In this document: positions 8,730-18,044 of the stretch, one piece after another
Layout of the letters: the number at the start of each line of letters is the position of its first letter
Position numbering within the stretch: position 1 is the stretch's first letter
From: Erysipelotrichales bacterium
GTDB lineage: Bacteria > Bacillota_I > Bacilli_A > RF39 > UBA660
Length of the DNA: 64,000 bases
Assembly: GCA_022508565.1 (NCBI GenBank)
Contig: JAFLUY010000007.1
Span: forward strand, 1-64,000
Reading direction: 5' to 3'
The notes under the pieces: model-generated
Database searches by the model: none
Seen by the model: only the letters and a program-made list of their open reading frames with translations
What the model was told of the DNA's origin: nothing
Program-made: the position numbers and the translations under genes

Positions 8730-8810
8730 GAAGTAAAATTATTAACTTTATTGTATATGATTAGTAGGATGAGCAATATATAAGTATTTAAGGGAAATTG
8801 TAAATATAAT

Positions 8811-8859
8811 ACATTTGTTCGAAAAATGTATTGACAAAGAAAATATTATATATTAAAAT
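8811..8859 (+). promoter_or_regulatory. recA promoter with LexA (SOS) box
   Basis: ACATTTGTTCG (8811-8821; CGAACAAATGT on the minus strand) matches the first eleven positions of the Gram-positive LexA box CGAACAAATGTTCG. It lies 9 nt upstream of TTGACA (8831-8836), with TAAAAT (8854-8859) after a 17-nt spacer. The same core occurs in the lexA promoter in this window. Confidence 0.75.
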
Positions 8860-8890
8860 TAAGATGTAATGTAGAAATAGGAGAGACAAG

Positions 8891-9901
8891 ATGAAAAAAA
8901 TTGAAACAAATAATGAAGACAAAGATAAAGCATTAGAACAAGTAATGGCTGACATTGAAAAACAATTTGGTAAAGGCGCTATTATGAAACTTGGAAGTGA
9001 TGCTCATATTGAGATTGAAACTACCCCAAGTGGTTCGCTAGCATTAGATATAGCATTAGGAGTTGGAGGATTTCCTAAGGGTAGAATAATTGAAGTATTT
9101 GGACCTGAATCTTCTGGTAAGACAACTATAGCTTTACAAGCAGTTGCTGAAGTTCAAAAACAAGGTGGAAGAGCAGCATTTATTGATGCAGAACATGCAC
9201 TAGACCCAGTTTATGCAAAAAACTTAGGAGTTAATATTGAAGAATTGCTTTTAAGTCAACCGGACACTGGAGAACAAGCTTTAGAGATATGTGAAGCTCT
9301 AGTTAGAAGTAATGCTGTATCTATAGTTGTAATTGACTCTGTTGCAGCTTTAGTCCCTCAAGCAGAAATTGAAGGTGAGATGGGAGATTCTCATGTTGGC
9401 TTACAAGCAAGGCTTATGAGTCAAGCTTTAAGAAAATTAGGTGGAATTATTAATAAGACTAACACAACTGCAATATTTATCAATCAACTTCGTGAAAAAG
9501 TTGGAATTATGTTTGGTAACCCTGAAACAACACCTGGTGGTAGAGCATTAAAATTCTACTCATCAGTAAGATTAGATGTTCGCCGTGGTGAACAAATCAA
9601 AGTGGGAGATTCTGTTATTGGTAATAGAACTAATATCAAAGTTGTTAAAAATAAAGTGGCTCCACCATTTAAAACAGCTGTCGTTGACATAATGTACGGT
9701 GAAGGTGTATCAAGAGAAGGTGAACTTGTTGATATTGCATCAGAAATTGGTGTTATGGAAAAAAGTGGTGCTTGGTATGCATACAATGGTGAAAAGATTG
9801 GTCAAGGTAAAGAAAATGCTAAGATCTTCTTAAAAAATAATCCTGATATAGCTGATGAGGTTGAAGGATTAATTAGAGAACACTACGAATTTAAGGATTA
9901 A
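8891..9901 (+). CDS. recA: Recombinase RecA
   Basis: A 336-residue RecA. It forms ATP-dependent filaments on single-stranded DNA for strand exchange and triggers LexA self-cleavage. Visible features: Walker A GPESSGKT (about 72-79), Walker B VIDSVAAL, loop L1/L2 regions ([30 protein letters not shown]), and an acidic C-terminus slightly shorter than in Bacillus. AGGAGAG precedes the ATG. It is a single-gene unit between a LexA-box promoter and a strong terminator. Confidence 0.98.
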   Translation: MKKIETNNEDKDKALEQVMADIEKQFGKGAIMKLGSDAHIEIETTPSGSLALDIALGVGGFPKGRIIEVFGPESSGKTTIALQAVAEVQKQGGRAAFIDAEHALDPVYAKNLGVNIEELLLSQPDTGEQALEICEALVRSNAVSIVVIDSVAALVPQAEIEGEMGDSHVGLQARLMSQALRKLGGIINKTNTTAIFINQLREKVGIMFGNPETTPGGRALKFYSSVRLDVRRGEQIKVGDSVIGNRTNIKVVKNKVAPPFKTAVVDIMYGEGVSREGELVDIASEIGVMEKSGAWYAYNGEKIGQGKENAKIFLKNNPDIADEVEGLIREHYEFKD

Positions 9902-9917
9902 ATATTAATCCTTTTTC
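9893..9917 (+). terminator. Terminator after recA
   Basis: AAGGATTAA / TTAATCCTT hairpin overlapping the stop codon, then TTTTT. Confidence 0.85.
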
Positions 9918-10010
9918 TTTTGCTTGTAAAAATCTCTTTTATAAATTATAATTTAAGTATAGAAACACAACTTCGCACATGAAGTTTTCTATAATAGATG
10001 GAGGGAATAT

Positions 10011-11564
10011 ATGGAATTTAATACGATGTCCATAATTACTCTTCTTATTGGTCTTGGAGTAGGTGCAGGTTTAATAATAGTTATAACTATATTATTCGGT
10101 GCCAATTCTAGAAGAAAAGCAGAAAAATTATTAAAGGATGCTCAAAAAGAAGCGGAAAAGCATAAAAGGGATGCGTTAGCTGAATTAAAAGAAGAAAGCT
10201 ATAAATTAAAACAAGAAACTGAAAAGGAAATTAAAGAGAGAAAAGCAGAAGTTTTAGCAAGTGAAGAACGACTTTTATCTCGTGAACAATCTTTAGATAA
10301 AAGAGAAGAAATGTTACAAAACAGAGATTCTCTTTTAGAACAAAAAGATAATAATTTAAGTGCTTTACAAAAACAAGTCCAAGAGAAGGAAATTAAAATG
10401 GACGAACTTCTTAAGGAAGAATTAGAAAAATTAGAAAGTATTGCTAAATACTCTAAAGAAAAAGCTCATGATGAAATCATGAAAAGGGTAGAAAGTAATA
10501 TGGAAGTTGAAATAGCTGAGTACATAAAAGAAAAAGAAGCAGAAGCTAAATTAGAAGTTGATGAAAAAGCTAAGAATTTATTAGTTAACTCAATGGAAAA
10601 ATATTCTAATGATGTTACTAACATTCAAACAGTTTCAACAATTAGTTTACCTAACGATGAAATGAAAGGTAGATTAATTGGTAGAGAAGGAAGAAATATT
10701 CGTACAATTGAAGCAGTTACAGGAGTAGATTTAATAATTGACGATACTCCAGAGGCTATTGTAATATCTTCTTTTGATCCATTCAGAAGAGAGATTGCAA
10801 AACAAACTATTGAAACATTAATTAAGGATGGAAGAATTCATCCAACAAGAATTGAAGAAATCTATGATAAAGTTTGTAAGGATATGAATGCAAGAGTTAC
10901 AGAAATCGGTAGAGATGCTATATATCAATTAGGATTATCAAAAATAGATCCTGATTTAGTTAATACAATTGGTAAACTTTATTTTAGAACTAGTTATGGT
11001 CAAAATGCTTTACAACATTCAATTGAAGTTGCAAACCTTTGCGGTATTATGGCTGGTGAGCTTGGTGAGAATGTTATGCTTGCTAAAAGAGCAGGTTTAT
11101 TACATGATATTGGTAAAGCTATTGATTTTGAAGTTGAAGGAAGCCATGTAGATATTGGAATTGATATTGCAAAGAAATATCATGAAGATGAAGTAGTAAT
11201 TAATTCAATTGCTTCGCATCATGGTGATACAGCTCAAACAAGTATTGTATCTTGTTTAGTACAAATTGCTGATACAATGAGTGCAGCAAGACCTGGTGCA
11301 AGAAATGATTCAATGGAAAACTATGTTAAACGTTTAGAACAATTGGAAAGCATTGGAAACTCATTTGCTGGTGTTGATAAATCATACGCAATGCAAGCAG
11401 GTAGAGAAATTAGAGTTTTGGTTAAACCAGATGAAGTTGATGATTTAACAAGCTTTAAGATTGCTCGTGAACTAAAAGATAGAATAGAAGCAGAAATGCA
11501 ATATCCTGGAACAATTAAGATTACAGTTGTTCGTGAAACAAGAGCACAAGAAGAAGCAAAATAA
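10011..11564 (+). CDS. rny: Ribonuclease Y
   Basis: A 517-residue membrane-tethered endoribonuclease that starts mRNA decay in Firmicutes. Order of domains: N-terminal transmembrane helix (about 8-27), long charged coiled coil (about 35-195), KH domain (GRLIGREGRNIRTIEAVTGV, about 222-241) and HD domain (LLHDIGKAIDFE about 363; SHHGD). Full family length. AGGGAATAT with upstream GGAGG precedes the ATG. The Bacillus recA-pbpX-ymdA neighbourhood is recognisable. A small hairpin (AACTTC / GAAGTT, 9969-9986) lies in the leader. Confidence 0.97.
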   Translation: MEFNTMSIITLLIGLGVGAGLIIVITILFGANSRRKAEKLLKDAQKEAEKHKRDALAELKEESYKLKQETEKEIKERKAEVLASEERLLSREQSLDKREEMLQNRDSLLEQKDNNLSALQKQVQEKEIKMDELLKEELEKLESIAKYSKEKAHDEIMKRVESNMEVEIAEYIKEKEAEAKLEVDEKAKNLLVNSMEKYSNDVTNIQTVSTISLPNDEMKGRLIGREGRNIRTIEAVTGVDLIIDDTPEAIVISSFDPFRREIAKQTIETLIKDGRIHPTRIEEIYDKVCKDMNARVTEIGRDAIYQLGLSKIDPDLVNTIGKLYFRTSYGQNALQHSIEVANLCGIMAGELGENVMLAKRAGLLHDIGKAIDFEVEGSHVDIGIDIAKKYHEDEVVINSIASHHGDTAQTSIVSCLVQIADTMSAARPGARNDSMENYVKRLEQLESIGNSFAGVDKSYAMQAGREIRVLVKPDEVDDLTSFKIARELKDRIEAEMQYPGTIKITVVRETRAQEEAK

Positions 11565-11578
11565 TTTGCTTCTTTTTT
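11553..11578 (+). terminator. Terminator after rny
   Basis: GAAGCAAA / TTTGCTTC stem enclosing the stop codon, then six T. Confidence 0.9.
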
Positions 11579-11634
11579 AATTAAAATAATTACTATTAAA
11601 TAGTTTTAGTGTATAATATTAATAGGTGATTATA

Positions 11635-12477
11635 ATGTGGCTTTTATTTATATTTTTATATATTATTTTGGCTGTTGCCTTTACTCAATTCTTTAAAATT
11701 GTTACTAATACTTCAACAAGTGATGGAGCGTTAATTGTTTTATTGCAATCTATTGCAGGAGTATGTGCATTATTATTAAGCCCATTTTTCAAATTCTCGT
11801 TTCCAACTGATTGGAAAATATATTTATTTTTGAGTATTGCTTGTATTTTTTATGCGATAACTGATAGAATGAACACAACAGTTAGAGGTGGCTTAGAAGC
11901 GTCTACCGTTAGTATTATTAGTCAATTATCAACGGTTTTTATGATATTAGCAGGTTTATTATTTTTTAAGGAACCATTTGTTTTTAAAAAAATCTTTGGT
12001 GCTGGATTAATAATTTTTAGTAATATTCTTATATTTTATAAAAAAGGAAAACAAAAACTCGATAAATATATTTTTCTAGGTATACTAGCAAATTTTACTT
12101 TTTCAATTGCTCTGTCTTTAGATGTTAATATATCAGAGAATTTCAATTTAGCTTTTTATGTTGCTTTAACATTATTGGTTCCAGCATTTTTTATTTCAAA
12201 AGCAGAAAGAGTTAGTTTTTCTAACATAAGAAATGAATTTGTTGGCGGTAATAAGAAAGCAATAATAATCACTAGCTTATGTTGGTCAATAATGCTTATT
12301 TGTGAACTAAAAGCATATCAATTAGGTAATGTTACTACTATAGCTCCACTATGTGCTTTAACGGTAATTGGTAATGTAATAGTTGGATATGTATTTTTAA
12401 AAGAAAGAGGTAATCTATTGAAAAAGTTGATTGCTGCAGTTCTTATAATTATAAGTGTATTATTAATCAATTTGTAA
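11635..12477 (+). CDS. EamA/DMT-family transporter
   Basis: About 280 residues made almost entirely of hydrophobic helices; ten segments can be counted, in the two five-helix halves typical of the drug/metabolite transporter superfamily. The motif FFKEPFVFKKIFGAGLIIFS in the middle and VFLKERGNLLKKLIAAVLII at the end are the repeated EamA half-ends. Substrate unknown. The ATG at 11635 is preceded by AGGTGAT (11624-11630). It converges with the dGTPase-like gene. Confidence 0.85.
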   Translation: MWLLFIFLYIILAVAFTQFFKIVTNTSTSDGALIVLLQSIAGVCALLLSPFFKFSFPTDWKIYLFLSIACIFYAITDRMNTTVRGGLEASTVSIISQLSTVFMILAGLLFFKEPFVFKKIFGAGLIIFSNILIFYKKGKQKLDKYIFLGILANFTFSIALSLDVNISENFNLAFYVALTLLVPAFFISKAERVSFSNIRNEFVGGNKKAIIITSLCWSIMLICELKAYQLGNVTTIAPLCALTVIGNVIVGYVFLKERGNLLKKLIAAVLIIISVLLINL

Positions 12478-12577
12478 GTAAGTCTAGTTTATAAGAGAGT
12501 TTTTTATTAGAATGTATAATATTTATAATACAGTACATAATATTAATGGAAGCAATTAACGGATATGTTAATCTTCC

Positions 12578-12618
12578 AAAAAAAGCAAGCACATCATATT
12601 GATGTGCTTTATTTTATT
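12578..12618. terminator. Bidirectional terminator
   Basis: A 10-bp stem AAGCACATCA / TGATGTGCTT (12587-12609) is flanked by an A-run on the left and a T-rich run on the right, so it can end transcripts of both convergent genes. Confidence 0.8.
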
Positions 12619-13730
12619 TTACTAAATTCACTGATGAAGAACTCATCGGTCATACCTGAGATATAATCGATTACAATTCTGGCATTTGATGTATTGTTTT
12701 TATATTCATCAGTCATATGATCTAAATATATTTTGTAAATATTATTATTCTTATCAAGTTTTTTATTTTCTAATACTTTGTAAAGATAATCAAATAATTT
12801 ATTAAACATCTTTTCAATTTTTATTTTCTCTTTTTCACTGTTAGCTTTATCATAAATATGTTCATAATTGAATGCTTTTAAATCACTCACTGCTTTATAA
12901 ACATCTTTTGACATTGTTATATAACCTTTACCAAGAGAATTATTTATTATGTCTTGAGTAATTGTTGCTACAATATCACGGTTACTATCTCCTAGTATTT
13001 TCTTAATTGATTTAGGTATTTCATTTATATCAAATACACCTAGTCTAACAGCATCCTCAATATCTCTTCCTAAGTAACCAATAATGTCACTTATTCTTAC
13101 AACACATCCTTCCATTGTCATAGGAATTAGTTTTTTTACATATTTAATATCTTTATAACATGAGTTATAGTCATTTAAGAAATCTTCAACTGTTTTCTTT
13201 TTTGGTTTATATTCAGCTTGAATAAATTCACCATTATGACAAAGTATTCCATCTAATGTTTGAACACATAAGTTTTTACCTTTACCATTATCTTCAAGAT
13301 ACATTAGTGTTCTTACAGATTGAACATTATGCATAAAGTGCCCTTCATTATAACGTAGTGAGATATCATTTAAAATTCTTTCACCTAAGTGTCCAAATGG
13401 CACATGACCAATATCATGTCCTAAGGCGATAGCTTCAATTAAATCCTCATTTAAATTAAGTGCGCGACCAATTGTTCTTGCTATTTTACTAACTAATTGA
13501 ACGTGAATGATACGTTTTGATATATGATCGTTTTGAAGATTTGAAAATACTTGAGTTTTATCTATATAACGTGTATAAGACAAACTATAGATAATTCTAT
13601 CAATATCTCTAAAATAATTTGGTCTAATATCTTTATTTAATGATCCAAATAATCTAATTGCATCTTTATCTTTAGCTGCATATTTAGATAAATTTTTTTC
13701 GTTTTTTAACATATTCTTTTTTATACCCAT
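12609..13730 (-). CDS. Deoxyguanosinetriphosphate triphosphohydrolase-like HD protein
   Basis: About 373 residues of the Dgt family, which hydrolyses dNTPs to nucleosides and triphosphate. The HD signature is visible as an upstream His (RIIHVQLVSKIARTIG) and ALGHDIGHVPFGHLGE near residue 105, followed by NVQSVRTLMYLE. The last HD-ligand Asp is in VRISDIIGYLGRDIEDA. The ATG (complement of 13728-13730) is chosen because AGGTGG lies just upstream; the frame also has an overlapping GTG at 13739. Substrate specificity cannot be told from sequence. Confidence 0.88.
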   Translation of the reverse strand: MGIKKNMLKNEKNLSKYAAKDKDAIRLFGSLNKDIRPNYFRDIDRIIYSLSYTRYIDKTQVFSNLQNDHISKRIIHVQLVSKIARTIGRALNLNEDLIEAIALGHDIGHVPFGHLGERILNDISLRYNEGHFMHNVQSVRTLMYLEDNGKGKNLCVQTLDGILCHNGEFIQAEYKPKKKTVEDFLNDYNSCYKDIKYVKKLIPMTMEGCVVRISDIIGYLGRDIEDAVRLGVFDINEIPKSIKKILGDSNRDIVATITQDIINNSLGKGYITMSKDVYKAVSDLKAFNYEHIYDKANSEKEKIKIEKMFNKLFDYLYKVLENKKLDKNNNIYKIYLDHMTDEYKNNTSNARIVIDYISGMTDEFFISEFSKIK

Positions 13731-13825
13731 GGTTACCACCTAGATAGATTATAGCATAAAATTGATAATTTATTGCTTAATACTTAATTATTATGTTATT
13801 ATAGAAAACAAATTAGGTGGTATTT

Positions 13826-15265
13826 ATGAAATTATACTATGAAGTTATTAAGTTATTATTTAGAAAATATATATTGCGCTATGACACTGGAAAAGCTATT
13901 AGAATTTTTTGTGAACATATGGGTATTGCCTATGTTAAAGCTGCGCAAATGCTTACTAGTCAAAATATAGGAGATTTATTTACAGAAAAGGATCGTTTAA
14001 TTCTTTCCAGTATTTGTGATAATTATAAAAGATTGCCTTTTTCAGAAATTAAGACTATTTTGGAAGAAGAATATAAAACTGAGCTAGATAATGTTTTTAT
14101 GTATATTGATTCTGAACCTGTTGGGTCAGCTTCTATATCACAAGTACATAAAGCAGTATTAAAAAGTGGAGAAGTTGTTGCTGTAAAAGTTAAAAGAAAA
14201 GATATCACAAATAAGATTGAAAAGGACTTGAAAGATATTAGAAATTGTGTTCATCGTTTCGGTAAATTCTTTAAATATAATAATTTTGTTGGTGGTGATC
14301 ATGCTTTAGAACTATATCTTAAATGGTTAGATGATGAAACAGACTTTAACCATGAAAAAGAAAATATTAAATTGTATCAAAATTTTGCAGAAAAAGTTAA
14401 TGGAAAAATTCCGGATACAAAAAATATTTTAGTTCCAAAACTATATGAGGATTTATGTACTGAAAATGTAATTGTTATGGAGTTCGTCAATAGTCCAACT
14501 CTTACAGAAATTCAAAAAGATGAAGAAAATAATGAGATAATTGCAACTGCTATAAATAGTTATTTAAAATCTAGTTTCTATGCTTTTTTTCATAATGAAC
14601 AAATCGTTTTTCATGGAGATCCACATAATGGAAATGTTTATATAGATGATGATGGCAATATCGGATTTTTAGATATGGGACTTTTATTTGTTTTAACTGA
14701 AGAGGAAGCTGATTTATTACGAAAACTTTTCTTTACTGCTTATGCGTGTAATTATGAAAAGTTGTATGATTTATTAATGCCATTTAGTAAAATGCCAGAA
14801 AAAGAAAAAGGCGCATTTAAAGAAGAGTTAAAAATATTTTGTAGTCAGACACATGAAATAAAGCTATCGGAGTTTTATACCAAAATGATTACAGTTTGTT
14901 TGGGACATGAAATAGTTCCACCGGATTTTCTATTTAGTATGGCAAAAACTATGGTTATATTAAATGGTACAAATAATGTTTTTGATAATAATTTAACTGT
15001 TGAAGCTCTGCTTATGGAACAAATTATTGACTATTTTTTTAGACGTAGTATGAGTGATGCTAAAGATATAGCACTTGATATTTTAAAACTATCAACAAAA
15101 GTTGTTCAAGATATTATAAGTAAAGATGCTTATCAAAGTTTGGTTTCAGAATATACTGAAATTGTTTCTTTATATGATAATTTATTGAAATGTTTTGCTA
15201 ATTCAAAAGAAATGCTTGATATTTTTAAAGCTTCTACTGAAGAATTAAAGAAAAAAAGACAATAA
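13826..15265 (+). CDS. ABC1/AarF/UbiB-family kinase-like protein
   Basis: About 479 residues of the atypical kinase family ABC1/AarF. Diagnostic pieces: KAAQMLTSQ (the KxGQ-like motif, here KAAQ), EPVGSASISQVHKAVL (Ala-rich loop variant), VAVKVKRKDI (catalytic Lys), VMEFVNS, and FHGDPHNGNVYI with FLDMGL (metal-binding Asp). Bacterial members are tied to isoprenoid-quinone or lipid homeostasis; the role in this organism is unknown. AGGTGG precedes the ATG at 13826. Divergent from the dGTPase-like gene; followed after 37 nt by the CDF gene. Confidence 0.88.
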   Translation: MKLYYEVIKLLFRKYILRYDTGKAIRIFCEHMGIAYVKAAQMLTSQNIGDLFTEKDRLILSSICDNYKRLPFSEIKTILEEEYKTELDNVFMYIDSEPVGSASISQVHKAVLKSGEVVAVKVKRKDITNKIEKDLKDIRNCVHRFGKFFKYNNFVGGDHALELYLKWLDDETDFNHEKENIKLYQNFAEKVNGKIPDTKNILVPKLYEDLCTENVIVMEFVNSPTLTEIQKDEENNEIIATAINSYLKSSFYAFFHNEQIVFHGDPHNGNVYIDDDGNIGFLDMGLLFVLTEEEADLLRKLFFTAYACNYEKLYDLLMPFSKMPEKEKGAFKEELKIFCSQTHEIKLSEFYTKMITVCLGHEIVPPDFLFSMAKTMVILNGTNNVFDNNLTVEALLMEQIIDYFFRRSMSDAKDIALDILKLSTKVVQDIISKDAYQSLVSEYTEIVSLYDNLLKCFANSKEMLDIFKASTEELKKKRQ

Positions 15266-15302
15266 TTTGTGCTATAATTATATATATTAGTGAGAGGTAT
15301 TT

Positions 15303-16199
15303 ATGAAAACTGAAAAAAATATTTTAGTAGCTTTTATTTTAAATATATCATTTTCTATATTTGAACTTATTGGTGGTTTTTTCATTAATAGTGTTGCCAT
15401 AATATCTGATGCAGTTCATGATTTTGGTGATGCATTATCTATACTACTTTCTTTAATTTTAGAAAGAAAAAGTAAAAAGAAACCTGATAATAAGTATACA
15501 TATGGATATTTAAGATATTCAGTATTAGGTGCATTAATTACAACTTTGATTTTATTAGTTGGTTCAATCTTTGTAATAATTAATTCGGTAAAAAGAATAA
15601 TATCTCCAGAAGTAATTAATTATAATGGGATGATTATATTTGCAATATTTGGAACAATCATTAATTTTGCTGCTGCAGTTTTTACTCATGAAGGAGATTC
15701 TTTAAATCAAAAAGCGGTAAACTTACATATGCTTGAAGACGTATTGGGTTGGGTTGTTGTATTAATTGGATCAATTATTATGAAATTTACTGACATAAGT
15801 TTAATTGATTCACTTATGTCAATTGGAATAGCTTTATTTATTTTAATTAATGCAATTAAAAATGTTAAAGAAGCTCTTGATTTATTTTTAGAAAAAACTC
15901 CAAATAATATTTCTAGTGATGATTTAATTAATCATCTTAAAGAAATCTCTGGAATTAAAGATGTTCACCATTTGCATTTATGGAGTATTGATGGAAATCA
16001 AATTATTGCAACAATTCATATTATTTGTAATGAAGAAGATGCAGACATAGTAAAAAAGAAAGTTAGAGAAGAAATGCAAGAGCACGGTGTAAATCATGTT
16101 ACAATTGAAATAGAAAAAGATGAACATGATTGTGATGATTTAGAATGCAATGTAAGTGAAGCTAATTCTAGTCAACAACACCATCACCATCATCATTAA
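15303..16199 (+). CDS. Cation diffusion facilitator, probable Zn/metal exporter, with C-terminal His6
   Basis: A 298-residue CDF transporter with six transmembrane helices. The metal site residues are visible as HDFGD in helix II (ISDAVHDFGDALSI) and HMLED in helix V. The cytoplasmic C-terminal domain (GIKDVHHLHLWSIDGNQIIA) is the usual dimerising metal sensor. The protein ends QQHHHHHH and stop: a genome-encoded hexahistidine tail that could bind metal. The interhelical loop (ERKSKKKPDNKY) is short and lacks His. GAGAGGT precedes the ATG. Confidence 0.93.
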   Translation: MKTEKNILVAFILNISFSIFELIGGFFINSVAIISDAVHDFGDALSILLSLILERKSKKKPDNKYTYGYLRYSVLGALITTLILLVGSIFVIINSVKRIISPEVINYNGMIIFAIFGTIINFAAAVFTHEGDSLNQKAVNLHMLEDVLGWVVVLIGSIIMKFTDISLIDSLMSIGIALFILINAIKNVKEALDLFLEKTPNNISSDDLINHLKEISGIKDVHHLHLWSIDGNQIIATIHIICNEEDADIVKKKVREEMQEHGVNHVTIEIEKDEHDCDDLECNVSEANSSQQHHHHHH

Positions 16200-16228
16200 A
16201 AAAACTTCAGTTAATCTGAAGTTTTAGT
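16196..16228. terminator. Bidirectional terminator
   Basis: AAAACTTCAG / CTGAAGTTTT perfect 10-bp stem between two convergent genes, with A-run left and T-rich run right. Confidence 0.85.
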
Positions 16229-16793
16229 TTGTTACATTATTTGATAACATATGTAGAATTTCTAACCAAGAGTTAGCTCTTATAAATTCTTGATTATCTT
16301 CATTAAATATATTTCCAAAAAGAATTGTTTTTATTCCATGAGCTTTTGCATTATTAAGATTCTTGATAGAATCATCTATTAAGATATCGATATTGTGTTC
16401 CTTACAAAATATTCCTTTATCGTATACACCAATGTTTAGTTTGTCATAGTAGATATCATTTTTCTTTAAATAATCATAACTGATTCCCCAAGGATCATCA
16501 TATTCTGTTAAAGTTCTAGCTGTTACTATCTCTATTGTATATCCCATTTTATGTAAGGCATCTATAACTTCTTTGACATCTTTTTTTAATTTAACATTAG
16601 GGATAATGCTTTCAAAGTTACCAATAGCAAACTTTCGATAATCTGGATATTTGTTTTTGTCACACAATTCTTCATATGATGTTTTATTATGAATAAGTTG
16701 TGTTTTATCAAGATTATAAAATTTTGAATAGGCAGACATTATATCATCATATGAATCTGTCATTGTATCATCAATATCTATACCAATTCGCAT
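16224..16793 (-). CDS. HAD-superfamily 5'(3')-deoxyribonucleotidase-like protein
   Basis: About 189 residues. HAD motif I is at the very N-terminus (IGIDIDDTMTD; nucleophile and acid/base Asp), motif II is the Thr of VTART, and motif IV is ILIDDSIKN. The arrangement and length match the NT5C-type nucleotidase family that includes B. subtilis YqfW. The ATG (complement of 16791-16793) is preceded by GGTGAT; an ATG 12 nt upstream overlaps that ribosome-binding site. Substrate is inferred from family only. Confidence 0.82.
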   Translation of the reverse strand: MRIGIDIDDTMTDSYDDIMSAYSKFYNLDKTQLIHNKTSYEELCDKNKYPDYRKFAIGNFESIIPNVKLKKDVKEVIDALHKMGYTIEIVTARTLTEYDDPWGISYDYLKKNDIYYDKLNIGVYDKGIFCKEHNIDILIDDSIKNLNNAKAHGIKTILFGNIFNEDNQEFIRANSWLEILHMLSNNVTN

Positions 16794-16995
16794 ATATATC
16801 ACCATGCTAATTTTATCATGTGTCTATATTCTGTTGGCAAAAAAGTGTAACGCAATTGTTTAGTGTGTGTCAAATAATTATAATTATTTTTTAAATAAAA
16901 GCTTATTTAAAGGTTATATTTGATTTTATTTGATATAATGAATTTAATGTGTTATTATATGTGACGAAATAAATTTTACAAGCGAGGGACATAAA

Positions 16996-17979
16996 ATGAA
17001 CGTATTAGCAGATGAACAACAAAAATTATATCAAGAAGGATTGACAGAAGAAGAATATAAAAAAATTGAAAAAGAATTCTTAGAACTTTATTATAAGATG
17101 AGAGATAAAAATGCTAGTAAATTTTATAGTAAACTAACATTAGAACAAAGGAAAAAAATTCATAAATACATTCTTGGCATTTATATATTAAAAAACCGTT
17201 TAGGTGGTTTAACTCATGAAATTATTGCAGACAGAAGACAAAAGACTGATAGACCAATTATATTTGCTGTAACACATGTTGGTAAATTTGATATTGAGGT
17301 TACAAGTGAAGCCATTAAAGATCATTACTATTTATTGTCCGGAGATTATGAACATATTCAAGGAATTATTGATGAACCATTTATTGGTTTAAATGGGATC
17401 TTCTATTTTAATGAATTTGTAAAATCAGAAAGACAAGAAGTAACAGATAAAATGATTAATCATTTACAACAAAATGGTAATTTAATGTATTTCATTGAAG
17501 GAACATGGAATATGACTCCAAATTTACCAATGCTTCCATGTTATTGGGGGATAGTGGATATAGCTAAAAAAGGTAATGCAATCATTGTTCCTGTTGCGGC
17601 TGATCAATATGGAAAACATTTCAAAATAAATATTGGTGAAAATTTTGATATGAATAATTATGGCTCTGATGCATCTGAAAAAACTCGCGCTATTACAGAT
17701 TTAAGAGACACTTTAGCTACTCTTAAATGGGAAATTTGGGAAACAGAGCCTACTAAGCGAAAAGATATAGCTCCGGATGAGTGGGATAAGTATGTTGAAG
17801 AAAGGTTTAAAGAATGGCCATACTTCAGTTTGGAATATATTGATAGACTAGTTTTTAAGCCAAAAAATGTGGTTGAAAGAAAAGATGTGTACGCTTTTGC
17901 TAAAAAACTTACACCAAATAAGAATAATGCATTCTTATATGATAAAAGAAATATAGATGGTATTTTTAGAGAAAATTAA
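16996..17979 (+). CDS. PlsC-like glycerolipid acyltransferase
   Basis: A 327-residue protein of the 1-acylglycerol-3-phosphate acyltransferase superfamily. The catalytic HX4D motif is HVGKFD (about residues 95-100) and the EGTR-like motif reads EGTWN (about 172-176). A following stretch (AIIVPVAADQYGKH) matches motif IV. It lacks an obvious long N-terminal membrane helix, so it may associate peripherally. A TATAAT box at 16934-16939 and a GCGAGGGAC ribosome-binding site precede the ATG. The exact acyl acceptor is unknown; the Trp in place of Arg in EGTR is unusual. Confidence 0.8.
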   Translation: MNVLADEQQKLYQEGLTEEEYKKIEKEFLELYYKMRDKNASKFYSKLTLEQRKKIHKYILGIYILKNRLGGLTHEIIADRRQKTDRPIIFAVTHVGKFDIEVTSEAIKDHYYLLSGDYEHIQGIIDEPFIGLNGIFYFNEFVKSERQEVTDKMINHLQQNGNLMYFIEGTWNMTPNLPMLPCYWGIVDIAKKGNAIIVPVAADQYGKHFKINIGENFDMNNYGSDASEKTRAITDLRDTLATLKWEIWETEPTKRKDIAPDEWDKYVEERFKEWPYFSLEYIDRLVFKPKNVVERKDVYAFAKKLTPNKNNAFLYDKRNIDGIFREN

Positions 17980-17995
17980 TTTTTCTCTTTTTTTT
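17968..17995 (+). terminator. Terminator after the acyltransferase
   Basis: AGAGAAAA / TTTTCTCT stem around the stop codon, then a T-run. Confidence 0.88.
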
Positions 17996-18044
17996 GCACA
18001 CATATTTTAATTATGATATACTTATTATAATAGCTGGTGATGGT

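Noticed and set aside
12547-12603. Short frame and hairpin (GGAAG...CTTCC) between the EamA and dGTPase genes
   Set aside because: No ribosome-binding site and no T-run after the hairpin; the stretch is the convergent intergenic region in front of the bidirectional terminator.
16150-16199. Hexahistidine end read as vector contamination
   Set aside because: The sequence continues into a native bidirectional terminator and chromosomal genes on both sides, with neighbour-like base composition.
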